Of a stretch of 63,929 bases of DNA, positions 35,997 through 44,893 are shown in pieces (position 1 is the stretch's first letter; the number at the start of each line of letters is the position of its first letter). The translations under genes were made by a program, and so were the position numbers. This DNA is from Xanthobacteraceae bacterium (GTDB lineage: Bacteria; Pseudomonadota; Alphaproteobacteria; Rhizobiales; Xanthobacteraceae): the NCBI GenBank assembly GCA_019745775.1, contig JAIESR010000090.1, positions 1 through 63,929 of the forward strand, read 5' to 3'. The notes beneath the pieces were generated by a model. The model ran no database searches, was not told where the DNA came from, and saw only the letters and a program-made list of their open reading frames with translations.

Positions 35997-38654
35997 ATGG
36001 ACCCGGCACTTCCCATCGACGATGCGTTGCCGGCGCTCACGCTCGCAGTGCGCGGCGCCAACGCCGCGGTGCTGGTCGCGCCGCCGGGCGCCGGCAAGAC
36101 CACGCGGGTGCCGCTCGCGCTGGCGCAGGAGCCGTGGGCCGCACATAAGAAGATCATCGTGCTCGAGCCGCGCCGGCTCGCCGCCCGCGCCGCCGCCGCG
36201 CGCATGGCGGCGACGCTCGGCGAGGACGTGGGCGAAACCGTCGGCTATCGCGTGCGCTTCGGCTCCAAGGTGTCGAAGAAGACCCGGATCGAGCTCGTCA
36301 CCGAAGGCGTGTTCACGCGCATGGTGCTCGACGATCCCGCGCTCGATGGTGTCGCGGCGCTGCTGTTCGACGAATTCCACGAGCGCTCGCTCGACGCCGA
36401 TCTCGGCCTTGCCCTGGCGCGCGATGTGCAGCGTGGGTTGCGCGATGATCTGAAAATCCTGGTGATGTCCGCGACCATCGACGGTGCGCGGGTGGCGAAG
36501 CTGCTCGGCAATGCGCCGGTGATCGAGAGCGAGGGCCGCATCTTCCCCGTCGACACGCACTATCTCGGTCGTGATGCGACCGCGCCGATCGAGCGGCAGG
36601 TCGCGGATGCGGCTGCGCGGGCGCTGCGCGCCGAGCCCGGCTCGGTGCTGGCGTTCCTGCCGGGCGCCGCCGAGATCCGCCGCGCCGAGACGCTGTTGAA
36701 AGAGCGCATCGACGATCCGTCGGTCGACGTGGTCGCGCTGTTCGGCGCGCTCGAAGCCGACGTGCAGGACCGTGCCATCGCGCCGTCGCGCAAGGGCCGG
36801 CGCAAGGTGGTGCTGGCGACGTCGATCGCGGAGACCTCGCTCACCATCGAAGGCGTGCGCATCGTGATCGATTGCGGGCTGTCGCGGGTGCCGCGCTACG
36901 AGCCCGATGTCGGGCTCACGCGGCTCGAGACCGTGCGGGTGTCGCGCGCCTCCGCCGATCAGCGCCGCGGCCGTGCCGGCCGCACCGAGCCCGGCGTCTG
37001 CTACCGGCTGTGGGACGAGCCGCAGACCGCGTCGCTCGCCGCGTCGGGCACGCCGGAAATCCTCGCCGCCGATCTCTCGAGCCTGGTGCTCGACCTCGCG
37101 CATTGGGGCGTGAGCGATCCGACCAAGCTCGACTTCCTCGACCCGCCGCCGCAGGCCGCCTGGTCGGAGGCGCGCGCGCTGCTCACGGAGCTCGGCGCGA
37201 TCGACCGCGATGGCCGCATCACCGACGAGGGCAGGGCGCTGCGGCAACTGCCGCTGCCGCCGCGCATCGCCCGCATGGTGGTCGATGCCGCCGCGCATGG
37301 CGAGGCGGACGTCGCCGCCGATATCGCGGCGGTGCTGACCGAGCGCGGGCTCGGCGGCAACGACGTCGACCTCGGGCATCGCCTCGACAATCTGCGGCGC
37401 GATCGCTCCCGCCGCGCGCAGGACGCGCGCGCCATGGCGAAGCGCTGGGCGCAGATTGCGGCGAAGGAATCGCAAACGTTGCCGCGCGACGGGTCTGCTC
37501 CCTCCCCCCATAGCCCGTCGAAGACGGGCGTGAACGCCCTTTCGTCGGGGGAGGGGTGGGGAGGGGGGTCGGAGTTTTGGGCACGGCGCGACCGCAGTCG
37601 CACCACCCCCACCCCCGACCCCTCCCCACAAGGGGGAGGGGGGCGGAGAGAGCCGTCGTGGGGCGATAAGAATCTGGCGGGTGATCTGTCGCCCGGCCTC
37701 CTGCTGGCGCTCGCTTATCCCGATCGCATCGCGCGGAGCCGCGGCGCCGGCGGGTCGTTCCTGCTCGCCAACGGGCGCGGCGCCCATGTCGACCAGGCAT
37801 CGGCACTGTCGCGCGAAAATTTCCTCGCGGTCGGCGAGATCGCCGGCACCGCCGCGCAGGGCCGGGTGCTCCTGGCCGCCGCGATCACGCTCGCCGAGAT
37901 CGAAACGCATTTCGCCGACCGCATCGAGGCGCGCGACGCGGTCGCTTTCGATGCGAGTACCGGCACGGTCCGCGCGCGGGCGCTGCGCCGGCTCGGCGCG
38001 GTCACGCTCGGCGAGCAGAGCCGCAAGGTCGAGCCCGACGACGACACCGCGCGCATGCTGGCGGAAGGGATCGCCAGGCTCGGCCTCGACCGGCTGCCGT
38101 GGAGCAAGCCGCTCGAGCAGTGGCGCGACCGCGTGATGTTCCTGCGCCGGGCGGAAGGTGACGAATGGCCCGATCTTTCCGATGCCGCATTGGCGGCGAA
38201 CGCCGGCGCGTGGCTCGCGCCCGCGTTCGCCGGCAAGACCGCGATCGCTGCGCTCGGCGCGGATGAATTCGCCGACGCCGTCTACGGCCTGCTGCCGTGG
38301 AACATGCGCCGCCGGCTCGATGCCGAGGCGCCGACGCACTTCGCCGCGCCGTCCGGCTCGTCGGTGCCGATCGACTACGGGGCGGAGGAGGGGCCGAAGC
38401 TCGCGATCCGCGTGCAGGAACTGTTCGGCCTCGACAAGCATCCGACGATTGCCGGCGGGCGGGTGCCGCTGGTGGTCGAACTGCTCTCGCCCGCGCACCG
38501 GCCGGTACAGGTGACGCGCGACCTGCCGGGGTTCTGGCGCGGCAGCTACGCCGCGGTGAAGACCGAGATGAAGGGCCGCTATCCGCGCCACCCCTGGCCG
38601 GACAATCCCTTGCAGGCCCCGGCGACGCGGCGCGCCAAGCCTCGCGGCACCTGA
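35997..38654 (+). CDS. hrpB: ATP-dependent RNA helicase HrpB with in-frame repeat insertion
   Basis: 885 aa from the ATG at 35997. DEAH-type helicase: P-loop APPGAGKTTRVPLAL, DEFH in LLFDEFHERSLDADLG, SAT in VMSATID, then ADQRRGRAGRTEPGVCYRLW (motif VI), a helicase-associated domain and the HrpB C-terminal domain. It remodels RNA or RNPs, but its cellular role is unclear in alphaproteobacteria. Residues about 492-560 (37470-37680) do not fit the family. The text there is Ser/Pro/Gly-rich and is encoded by palindromic repeat DNA, splitting AQIAAKE from NLAGDLSPG. The frame is kept, so the helicase is probably still made. Confidence 0.94.
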   Translation: MDPALPIDDALPALTLAVRGANAAVLVAPPGAGKTTRVPLALAQEPWAAHKKIIVLEPRRLAARAAAARMAATLGEDVGETVGYRVRFGSKVSKKTRIELVTEGVFTRMVLDDPALDGVAALLFDEFHERSLDADLGLALARDVQRGLRDDLKILVMSATIDGARVAKLLGNAPVIESEGRIFPVDTHYLGRDATAPIERQVADAAARALRAEPGSVLAFLPGAAEIRRAETLLKERIDDPSVDVVALFGALEADVQDRAIAPSRKGRRKVVLATSIAETSLTIEGVRIVIDCGLSRVPRYEPDVGLTRLETVRVSRASADQRRGRAGRTEPGVCYRLWDEPQTASLAASGTPEILAADLSSLVLDLAHWGVSDPTKLDFLDPPPQAAWSEARALLTELGAIDRDGRITDEGRALRQLPLPPRIARMVVDAAAHGEADVAADIAAVLTERGLGGNDVDLGHRLDNLRRDRSRRAQDARAMAKRWAQIAAKESQTLPRDGSAPSPHSPSKTGVNALSSGEGWGGGSEFWARRDRSRTTPTPDPSPQGGGGRREPSWGDKNLAGDLSPGLLLALAYPDRIARSRGAGGSFLLANGRGAHVDQASALSRENFLAVGEIAGTAAQGRVLLAAAITLAEIETHFADRIEARDAVAFDASTGTVRARALRRLGAVTLGEQSRKVEPDDDTARMLAEGIARLGLDRLPWSKPLEQWRDRVMFLRRAEGDEWPDLSDAALAANAGAWLAPAFAGKTAIAALGADEFADAVYGLLPWNMRRRLDAEAPTHFAAPSGSSVPIDYGAEEGPKLAIRVQELFGLDKHPTIAGGRVPLVVELLSPAHRPVQVTRDLPGFWRGSYAAVKTEMKGRYPRHPWPDNPLQAPATRRAKPRGT
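37493..37645. repeat. Dispersed palindromic repeat inserted within hrpB
   Basis: Starts with GGTCTGCTCCCTC, identical to the left arm of the palindrome at 31329. Next come the small hairpins CCCGTC-GAA-GACGGG and GGGCG-TGAA-CGCCC, then C/G-run arms (CCCTCCCCCC with GGGGGAGGGG) and a second hairpin, CCCCTCCCC-ACAA-GGGGGAGGGG. The core CATAGCCCGT.GAAGACG recurs near 60423. About 150 bp, read through in frame by hrpB. Confidence 0.8.
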
Positions 38655-38762
38655 TCTCCCGGACTTTCCGGCGTCCGATTCACGGAGCGTTCACCAGCAC
38701 AGCCAAATCGTTGGCAGATCCGCACCAGCGTTCAGGCGGCATTTGCCGGTGGTCCGTTATCT

Positions 38763-39269
38763 GTGACCCCTATGTTTCGCTTCCTCATCGTGGCTCTTGT
38801 GTTCCTCGCCGCCGGCGTGATGGCGGTGCGCCATCTCGAAAACAGCGGCGGGACCGTCGCCATGAACGCGACGCCTGCGCCGGCGTCGTCGGCGGCGTCC
38901 GCCCGCAACGTCGTGCTGACCAAGGGCCGCGGCGGCCACTTCGAGGTCGAAGCGCGCGTCGACGGCCGGCGGCTGGAGTTCCTGGTCGACACCGGTGCGT
39001 CGCACATCGCATTGCGCGAGAGCGCCGCGGCGCGTCTCGGCATCTACCCGCGGCCGAGCGACTACACCGTTCGCGTATCGACCGCCAACGGCGTCACCAA
39101 GGCCGCGCTGGTGCAGTTGCGCACGGTCGAGGTCGGCGACATCGTCGTCCGCGACGTGGCGGCGATCGTGCATTCCGACGAGGGCCTGAGCGTCAACCTG
39201 CTCGGCATGTCGTTCCTCTCGCGCGTGCGCTGGACGCACGAACGCGGCAAGCTCGTGCTCGAGCAATAG
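38763..39269 (+). CDS. Retropepsin-like aspartic protease (TIGR02281 family)
   Basis: 168 aa from GTG (ATG at 38772 is the alternative). One N-terminal membrane anchor (MFRFLIVALVFLAAGVMAV), a short linker rich in Ala and Ser, then the aspartyl-protease half-fold: GHFEVEARVDGRRLEFLVDTGASHIAL with catalytic Asp in DTGAS, and SVNLLGMSFLSR near the end. Members act as dimers, like retroviral proteases, and are common in Hyphomicrobiales. It probably cleaves a periplasmic or membrane protein; the target is unknown. Confidence 0.87.
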   Translation: MTPMFRFLIVALVFLAAGVMAVRHLENSGGTVAMNATPAPASSAASARNVVLTKGRGGHFEVEARVDGRRLEFLVDTGASHIALRESAAARLGIYPRPSDYTVRVSTANGVTKAALVQLRTVEVGDIVVRDVAAIVHSDEGLSVNLLGMSFLSRVRWTHERGKLVLEQ

Positions 39270-39378
39270 CTCTTCAATCTCTCTCAATGGACTTGCGCGC
39301 CGGATGCGCCACCGGCAAGCTTGTGCCCGCGACAGCGCCTTCCCTGAAAAACGGCGCGCGCTCCGGGGAGAGACGGCG

Positions 39379-40407
39379 ATGCTGCGTTGGGCGCTGATCG
39401 CGTTCGCTGCGATGCTGCTGCCTTCGGCTGCGCGCACCGATCCCGCCAGCGACGATTTCTATGCCGGGAAGACGGTGCGGATCATCATCGGCACCACCAC
39501 CGCCGGCGAATACGGCAGCTACGCCCAGCTGATGGCCCACCACATCGGCCGCTTCATCCCCGGCAAGCCGACGCTGATCGTGCAGACCATGCTGGGCGGC
39601 GGCGGGCTGGTGGCGCTCAATCACCTCGCCAAGGTCGCGCCGCAGGACGGCACGGTGCTGTCGCTGCCGCATGCCAACATCGTGCAGGACGGCCTCCTGA
39701 ACCCGCGCGCGCAGTTCGATCCCGGGCAATTCCAGTGGATCGGACGTCTTGCGAGCGTGGTTCAAGTGGGCGTGGCGTCGCGCCAGTCGAACGCGCGCAC
39801 GATCGAAGACGCCCGGCAGCGCGAGCTGATCGCCGGCGCCTCCGGCGTGACCAACGCGACCGGCCTCAATCCGCGCATCCTCAATGCGCTCGCCGGAACG
39901 AAGTTCAAGATCGTCACCGGCTACAAAGGCACGAACGACGCCCGCCTCGCCTGGGAGCGCGGTGAAGTCGACGTGGTGACCACGAGCTGGGACGGCATCC
40001 TCGAACGTTACGGCGACCAGTACCGCGCCGGGCTCATTCACCCGCTCTACGTCTACGGCATGACGCGGCCGCCGGAGCTCGCCGGCATCCCGTCGATCAC
40101 CGAGTTCGGCCGCAACGACGCCGAGAAGGCGTTCCTGCAGATCTACACGATCGGAGCGGAGATCGGCCGCGCCTTCGCGTTTCCGCCGGGCGTTCCCGCG
40201 CATCGCGTGGCGCTGTGGCGCGGCGCGTTTGCGGCGATGCTCGACGATCCCGAATTCAAGCGCACGGTCGCAAGGAGCAACACCCGCGTGACGGCGCTCG
40301 ATGGCGCCACGCTACAGGCAGGCGTGGCCAAGGTGGTGGGCTTTCCGAAAGACACGATCGTCCAGGCTGGGACGTTCTACGATCGGCTGCTCGCCGAAGT
40401 GCGATGA
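39379..40407 (+). CDS. Bug/TctC-like periplasmic binding protein
   Basis: 342 aa from the ATG at 39379, preceded by GGGGAGAG. Signal peptide (ALIAFAAMLLPSAARTDP). The mature part matches the paralogue at 6590-7603: DFYAGKTVRIIIGTTTAGEYGSYAQLMAHHIGRFIPGKPTL (read in parts), LIAGASGVTNATGL, KIVTGYKGTNDARLAWERGEVDVV. Ligand unknown and no tripartite transporter membrane genes nearby. The 209-base gap after it (40408-40616) shows no convincing gene. Confidence 0.87.
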   Translation: MLRWALIAFAAMLLPSAARTDPASDDFYAGKTVRIIIGTTTAGEYGSYAQLMAHHIGRFIPGKPTLIVQTMLGGGGLVALNHLAKVAPQDGTVLSLPHANIVQDGLLNPRAQFDPGQFQWIGRLASVVQVGVASRQSNARTIEDARQRELIAGASGVTNATGLNPRILNALAGTKFKIVTGYKGTNDARLAWERGEVDVVTTSWDGILERYGDQYRAGLIHPLYVYGMTRPPELAGIPSITEFGRNDAEKAFLQIYTIGAEIGRAFAFPPGVPAHRVALWRGAFAAMLDDPEFKRTVARSNTRVTALDGATLQAGVAKVVGFPKDTIVQAGTFYDRLLAEVR

Positions 40408-40616
40408 CGACGCGCTACGCCGTGCCGGGAGCCCGACCTTGCAGCGCTTTGCCGTGCTGCATGAGCGCCTCGAAGACCGGCATGATAGTGCGCCGACCGC
40501 AATGCAGCCCGGCATAGACGCCGGCAAGGCGTTCGCAACCAACTGTTGCCTTCGACACTTTCCTATTGGGGTCGCCTGGGTTATGTCCTTCACGCCGGTG
40601 AGATTGTCGAGGCCTC

Positions 40617-42116
40617 ATGTTTCCCAAGCCGAAGTCCGCGCTGACCCCCAATACTTACGCCTACGAGTCCGAGCCGCTGGTGAAGCCCACCGGCTTCCGC
40701 GAATATGACGCGCGCTGGCTGCTCGGCAGCGAGATCAACCTGATGGGCGTGCAGGCGCTCGGCATCGGCCTCGGCACGCTGATCCGGGAACTCGGCGTGC
40801 GGCCGGAGATCGTCACCGGCCACGATTTCCGCGGCTATTCCTCCTCGGTGAAGAATTCGCTGGTGTCGGGCCTGCTCGCTGCCGGCTGCAAGGTGCACGA
40901 CATCGGCCTCGCCATGACGCCGATGGCCTATTTCGCGCAGTTCGACCTCGACGTGCCGTGCGTGGCGATGGTGACGGCTTCGCACAACGACAACGGCTGG
41001 ACCGGCGTGAAGATGGGCGCCAACCGCCCGCTCACCTTCGGCCCCGACGAGATGACGCGGCTCAAGGAGATCGTGCTCGGCGCCAAGCTCGACATGCGCG
41101 GCGGCGGCTCGTTCGAGTTCCACGAGAACTTCCCCGCGCGCTACATCGCCGACCTGACCGATCGGCCGAAGCTCAAGCGCAAGCTCAAGGTCGTGTGCGC
41201 CTGCGGCAACGGCACCGCCGGCGCATTCGCGCCGCGCGTGCTCGAAGCGGTGGGCTGCGAGGTGATCCCGCTCGACTGCGAGCTCGACCATACCTTTCCG
41301 CGCTACAATCCGAACACCGAAGACATGAAGATGCTGCACGCCATGGCCGACGCCGTGCGCGCGCACAAGGCGGACGTGGCGCTCGGCTTCGACGGCGACG
41401 GCGACCGTTGCGGCGTCGTCGACAACGACGGCGAGGAGATCTTCGCCGACAAGGTCGGCGTGATGCTGGCGCGCGATATCTCGGCGCAGCAGAACGGCGC
41501 GACCTTCGTCGCCGACGTGAAGTCGACCGGGCTGTTCATGACCGATCCGGTGCTGATCAAGCAGGGCGCCAAGACCGACTACTGGAAGACCGGCCATTCC
41601 TACATGAAGCGCCGGGTCAACGAGATCGGCGCGGTGGCAGGCTTCGAGAAGTCGGGGCATTTCTTCTTCAACAAGCCGCTCGGCCGCGGCTATGACGACG
41701 GGCTGATCTTTGCGCTGGCGGTCTGCGACATGCTCGACCGCAATCCCGGGAAGAGCATGGCCGACCTCAAGAACGCGCTGCCGAAGACCTGGTCGTCGCC
41801 GACCATGTCGCCGCACTGCGCCGACGAGATAAAATACGGCATCGTCGACAGGGTCGTCGCGCATTTCGAGGGCGCCCAGAAGAAGGGCGACAAGGTCGCG
41901 GGCCAGGGCATCCGCGACCTCGTCACCGTCAACGGCGTGCGCGTCACCGTCGAGGACGGCACCTGGGGCCTGGTGCGTGCCTCATCGAACAAGCCCGAGC
42001 TGGTCGTGGTGGTCGAAAGCCCCGTGTCCGAGACCCGGATGCGCGACATGTTCAAGGCGGTCGACGCCGTGCTGCGCACGCACCCGGACGTCGGCGCGTA
42101 CAATCAGACGATCTAA
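40617..42116 (+). CDS. Phosphomannomutase/phosphoglucomutase
   Basis: 499 aa alpha-D-phosphohexomutase. All four family sites are visible: the catalytic serine in MVTASHNDNGWTG, the metal loop GFDGDGDRCGVVD, the sugar-recognition loop GFEKSGHFFF and the phosphate-binding loop GLVRASSNKPEL. It interconverts hexose 1- and 6-phosphates, giving mannose-1-P or glucose-1-P for LPS, exopolysaccharide or glycan synthesis. The dual-specificity AlgC-type role cannot be fixed from sequence alone. Two hairpins follow the stop. Confidence 0.93.
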   Translation: MFPKPKSALTPNTYAYESEPLVKPTGFREYDARWLLGSEINLMGVQALGIGLGTLIRELGVRPEIVTGHDFRGYSSSVKNSLVSGLLAAGCKVHDIGLAMTPMAYFAQFDLDVPCVAMVTASHNDNGWTGVKMGANRPLTFGPDEMTRLKEIVLGAKLDMRGGGSFEFHENFPARYIADLTDRPKLKRKLKVVCACGNGTAGAFAPRVLEAVGCEVIPLDCELDHTFPRYNPNTEDMKMLHAMADAVRAHKADVALGFDGDGDRCGVVDNDGEEIFADKVGVMLARDISAQQNGATFVADVKSTGLFMTDPVLIKQGAKTDYWKTGHSYMKRRVNEIGAVAGFEKSGHFFFNKPLGRGYDDGLIFALAVCDMLDRNPGKSMADLKNALPKTWSSPTMSPHCADEIKYGIVDRVVAHFEGAQKKGDKVAGQGIRDLVTVNGVRVTVEDGTWGLVRASSNKPELVVVVESPVSETRMRDMFKAVDAVLRTHPDVGAYNQTI

Positions 42117-42151
42117 AGCGGTTCCCACCTGAAACGGGTCTTTCCCCGCTC

Positions 42152-42211
42152 ATTCCCGCGCAAGCGGGAATCCAGTCTTGAGCTGACCTGGGTCCCCGCT
42201 TTCGCGGGGAC
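42152..42211. repeat. Two adjacent hairpins after the phosphohexomutase gene
   Basis: ATTCCCGC-GCAA-GCGGGAAT (42152-42171) and GTCCCCGC-TTTC-GCGGGGAC (42192-42211) are perfect 8-bp stems 20 bases apart. Paired elements of this look are frequent as dispersed intergenic repeats in Bradyrhizobium-like genomes. They may stop convergent transcripts from the mutase and the DUF4139 gene. Confidence 0.65.
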
Positions 42212-42235
42212 GAGCGGACCGAGGGGCCTGCCGCC

Positions 42236-43915
42236 TCACGAGCCCGGCGCGTAGGTGACGTTCCTGCCAGCCGGCCAGGTGACGCGATAGCCGAAGTCGA
42301 CGGCCTTCTCCTCGTCGGGCGCCAGCGTCATGTCCCATGCCAGCACGCCGCGCTTGTCGTCGACATTGCGCCGCGTCGGCTGGGTGCGGCCGGTGAGATC
42401 GATCTTGATCGCTTCGTTCTGCGACACCGGGATCTGGTCGAGCACACGCACCTGGATCGGCCGCTGGTGCAGGTTCTTCACGGTGATGCGGTAGTTGCGC
42501 ACGTCGGTCTTCGAGGTCGCGACCCATCCGCTCTCGCCGCGCGTCTGCTCGGCGATCGCATGGCGCACGCGGACCATGTCGTCGACGCCGAAGCCGAGCT
42601 CGTGCTCCTCGCCGGGCGCGAGCAGCGGCAGTCGGCCATTGCCGACGAAGATCGAATCGCGGAACAGCGACACCGCTCCGGGCAGCACGGGCGTACCGGT
42701 CGCCATGGTCAACTTGGCATAGAGATAGGCCTTCGCCTCGGCCTTCGGCACCGTCCGCACCGACAGGGTGGGATCGATCGCGATGTCGTCGATCTGCACG
42801 CGCTTCATCTCGTTGGTGGACGGCACGGCGACCCGGCCGGCGATGGCATAGACCGCCTGGAAGGGCTGCGCCTCGATCGTGGCTGGTCGCTCCTCGGCGG
42901 CATAGTGGCCTGCCTGCAAGTGGGTCCTGGTGGTGGGAGCCGGGGCGGTGGCCGGCTGGGATGCGCCCTCCTGGCCTCCCTGGCCGCCTCGCGGTTCTGC
43001 CGCGCGTGGTCGTGCGACCTCGGGTGCGTAGTCGACGGTCATGGGGCGGATGTCGGGAGCGGCGCTGCCCGCGTTTGGCCGTGCCGTCGACAGGCTGAGT
43101 GCAACGTCGTCCCAGTTCTCGCCGGTGCGCTGCTGGATTGAGGCGCGGCGGACGAGCTGCAGCCTGGGCGCCTGGTCGCGGGTGCCGGTCGCGAGCCGCG
43201 CGTCGTAGAACGGCGTCCACGATGCGGTGCTCACCTGATAGCGGATGACGAGATCGGCATCGAGCGCGCCGGCCGCGTTGGCGAACACCTTGACCTCGGT
43301 GCGCTGCTCCGCGGCGGGCGCCAAGGTCGAAAGCTTGTGCGTGAGGTCGGCGATCTGGCGGTCGGTCTCGCGCATCCTGATCTGCGCCTCGAGTATCGTC
43401 TTCTGCGCCTCGGCGACGCGGTGGCCGATCAGCGTGAAAAGCTGCGACCAGTCGGGCTGCGACGCCGTGGCATGCGGCGAAGGCGTCTGGGTCGGCAGCA
43501 GCGCGAGGTTGCCGACCAGCGCCTTCTGCGCCTGCGCGGCCTCGACGGCGGCCTCCAGCACGGCGCGCTCATCCCTCAACCGGTCGATGGCATCTTCGAT
43601 CCGCTTGCGCTCGGTGGCCGCGATCGCCTCGTCGGTGCGCGGCACCGAGACGCGCCGCGTGTCGACCGAGCCGATCTGCAACGCGCCCGTCGCCCGGCCT
43701 TCGACGCGGATCGAGCCCGGCACGGCCTGCGCGGGCAGATCGGTGAACAGGATCACATGCTCGCCGCCTTCCATCGTCAGGCGGCCGACGCGCGTCACCT
43801 CGGCGCCTGCGGGATAGACCGTGACCGCCTCGATGCGCGACGTCGCTTTGATCTCGGCGGAGAACACGCTGGCGGTGGACAAGAGCAACAGCGAAAACGC
43901 CATCAATGAACGCAT
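42236..43915 (-). CDS. DUF4139 (MuiA-like) secreted protein
   Basis: 559 aa from the ATG at 43915, with GGGAGG five bases before it. Signal peptide (LMAFSLLLLSTASVFSAE). The N-terminal DUF4140 part (AVTVYPAGAEVTRVGRLTMEGG) is followed by a long helical coiled-coil stretch (RKRIEDAIDRLRDERAVLEAAVEAAQAQKA) and then DUF4139 beta domains (VRYQVSTASWTPFYDARLAT, QRTGENWDDVALSLSTARPN). A Gly/Gln/Ala-rich linker splits the latter. Family members occur in periplasms of diverse bacteria, named for a mucoidy inhibitor; no mechanism is known. Confidence 0.88.
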   Translation of the reverse strand: MRSLMAFSLLLLSTASVFSAEIKATSRIEAVTVYPAGAEVTRVGRLTMEGGEHVILFTDLPAQAVPGSIRVEGRATGALQIGSVDTRRVSVPRTDEAIAATERKRIEDAIDRLRDERAVLEAAVEAAQAQKALVGNLALLPTQTPSPHATASQPDWSQLFTLIGHRVAEAQKTILEAQIRMRETDRQIADLTHKLSTLAPAAEQRTEVKVFANAAGALDADLVIRYQVSTASWTPFYDARLATGTRDQAPRLQLVRRASIQQRTGENWDDVALSLSTARPNAGSAAPDIRPMTVDYAPEVARPRAAEPRGGQGGQEGASQPATAPAPTTRTHLQAGHYAAEERPATIEAQPFQAVYAIAGRVAVPSTNEMKRVQIDDIAIDPTLSVRTVPKAEAKAYLYAKLTMATGTPVLPGAVSLFRDSIFVGNGRLPLLAPGEEHELGFGVDDMVRVRHAIAEQTRGESGWVATSKTDVRNYRITVKNLHQRPIQVRVLDQIPVSQNEAIKIDLTGRTQPTRRNVDDKRGVLAWDMTLAPDEEKAVDFGYRVTWPAGRNVTYAPGS

Positions 43916-44059
43916 GAGAACCTCCCAGTGCAACGTTCGTCGCCGCCGGGGGAGCGTAAGTGCGTTCATGTCGCGAGTTTGTTCGGAGTGGCCCGCCTTT
44001 GCGGCGCCATCACGGCTTCACATGCGCACGGATATGCAAGTCGGCGAGTACCAGACGAT

Positions 44060-44251
44060 CTAGTCCGCCTTCCGGCCGAGATACCAGATCGCCAGGGCGA
44101 CTCCGGTGAGCGCGGCGGAAGCCAACATCCGGAACTCCATCGGTGCGCCGAAATATTTTGCGATTCGGCCGGCGAGTGCGCCGATCAGCAGGCTCGTGAC
44201 CAGCCAGCCGATCACATTGAGGATGCCGTTGGGTGTCGCCGCGCGGATCAT
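44060..44251 (-). CDS. Small two-helix membrane protein
   Basis: 63 aa, with GGAGG eleven bases before the ATG. Two hydrophobic segments (ILNVIGWLVTSLLIGALAG and MLASAALTGVALAIWYLG) flank a short charged loop, and the tail is basic (GRKAD). It resembles in outline the GlsB/YeaQ-type small stress proteins but lacks a firm match. Function unknown. Confidence 0.6.
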   Translation of the reverse strand: MIRAATPNGILNVIGWLVTSLLIGALAGRIAKYFGAPMEFRMLASAALTGVALAIWYLGRKAD

Positions 44252-44387
44252 GGTCGTTGCCTCCGTCCCAGAGGAGGCGGTCGGTTGCGCCGCCTCAACT
44301 CTCGTGAGGAGGATAGGCGCAGCGCGCCCGTCGCGATGTGATGGCGGTCACAAGGCGGACGTTTTCAGCCGGTGGCATTGGTCGGTG

Positions 44388-44864
44388 CTAAGGCCTTGCC
44401 ATGCGATCACCGAGGCTCCAACGCAGATAGACGCGCTGGAAACCATGCTCTTCTGCACGATGAGTCTCGACAAACCCGATGTGTGCATACATCGCGAGGT
44501 TTTCCGTCATCGCGACATTCGTATAGAGCCGCACGGCCGGAAGTTGCAGGCGTTTAGCCTCCGTCGCGGCGTATTCGATCAGATGTCGGCCGATGCCTTG
44601 ACCCTGGTGCTCGGGACCAACCGCAATGTTGTCGATGAAATATGCATCCGCTTTGGGCCAGCCGACCATGTAGCCTTTGATGTCGGCGCGGTCTTCGGCC
44701 ACGACGACGAGGCCCGCCCCAATCAGCGCTGCGAAATCGGCCAGCATGGGCTCCGGCTCGCATCCGATGCGCGGCATGTATTTGACGTACGCGGCGCGGG
44801 CGATCGTGCGGATGCGATCCGCGTCATCCGGCGTCGCACTCCGAATGGCAGCCGGATTGTCCAT
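44388..44864 (-). CDS. GNAT family N-acetyltransferase
   Basis: 158 aa from the ATG at 44864; the frame is open further into pheA, but the GNAT fold begins here (IRSATPDDADRIRTIARAAY). Acetyl-CoA binding is seen in IDNIAVGPEHQGQGIGRHLIEYAATEAKRL, and strand 6 in AVRLYTNVAMTENLAMYAHIGFVETHR. It lies 29 bp downstream of pheA, so it is probably the last gene of the kdsB-pheA row. Acceptor unknown. Confidence 0.9.
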   Translation of the reverse strand: MDNPAAIRSATPDDADRIRTIARAAYVKYMPRIGCEPEPMLADFAALIGAGLVVVAEDRADIKGYMVGWPKADAYFIDNIAVGPEHQGQGIGRHLIEYAATEAKRLQLPAVRLYTNVAMTENLAMYAHIGFVETHRAEEHGFQRVYLRWSLGDRMARP

Positions 44865-44893
44865 AGCCTGATCTTGTTGCAGCGCGCGCGGCT

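Noticed and set aside
35994-38591. 865-residue open frame opposite hrpB
   Set aside because: Antisense shadow of the helicase gene; no recognisable domain or start signal.
40408-40651. Short minus-strand frame after the third Bug gene (PVFEALMQHGKALQGRAP at its end)
   Set aside because: Weakly gene-like, but it overlaps the mutase start and no family is recognised; at most a relic.
42152-42211. Hairpins considered as a CRISPR or a riboswitch
   Set aside because: Only two different stems, no regular spacers and no conserved riboswitch core; better read as dispersed repeats or terminators.
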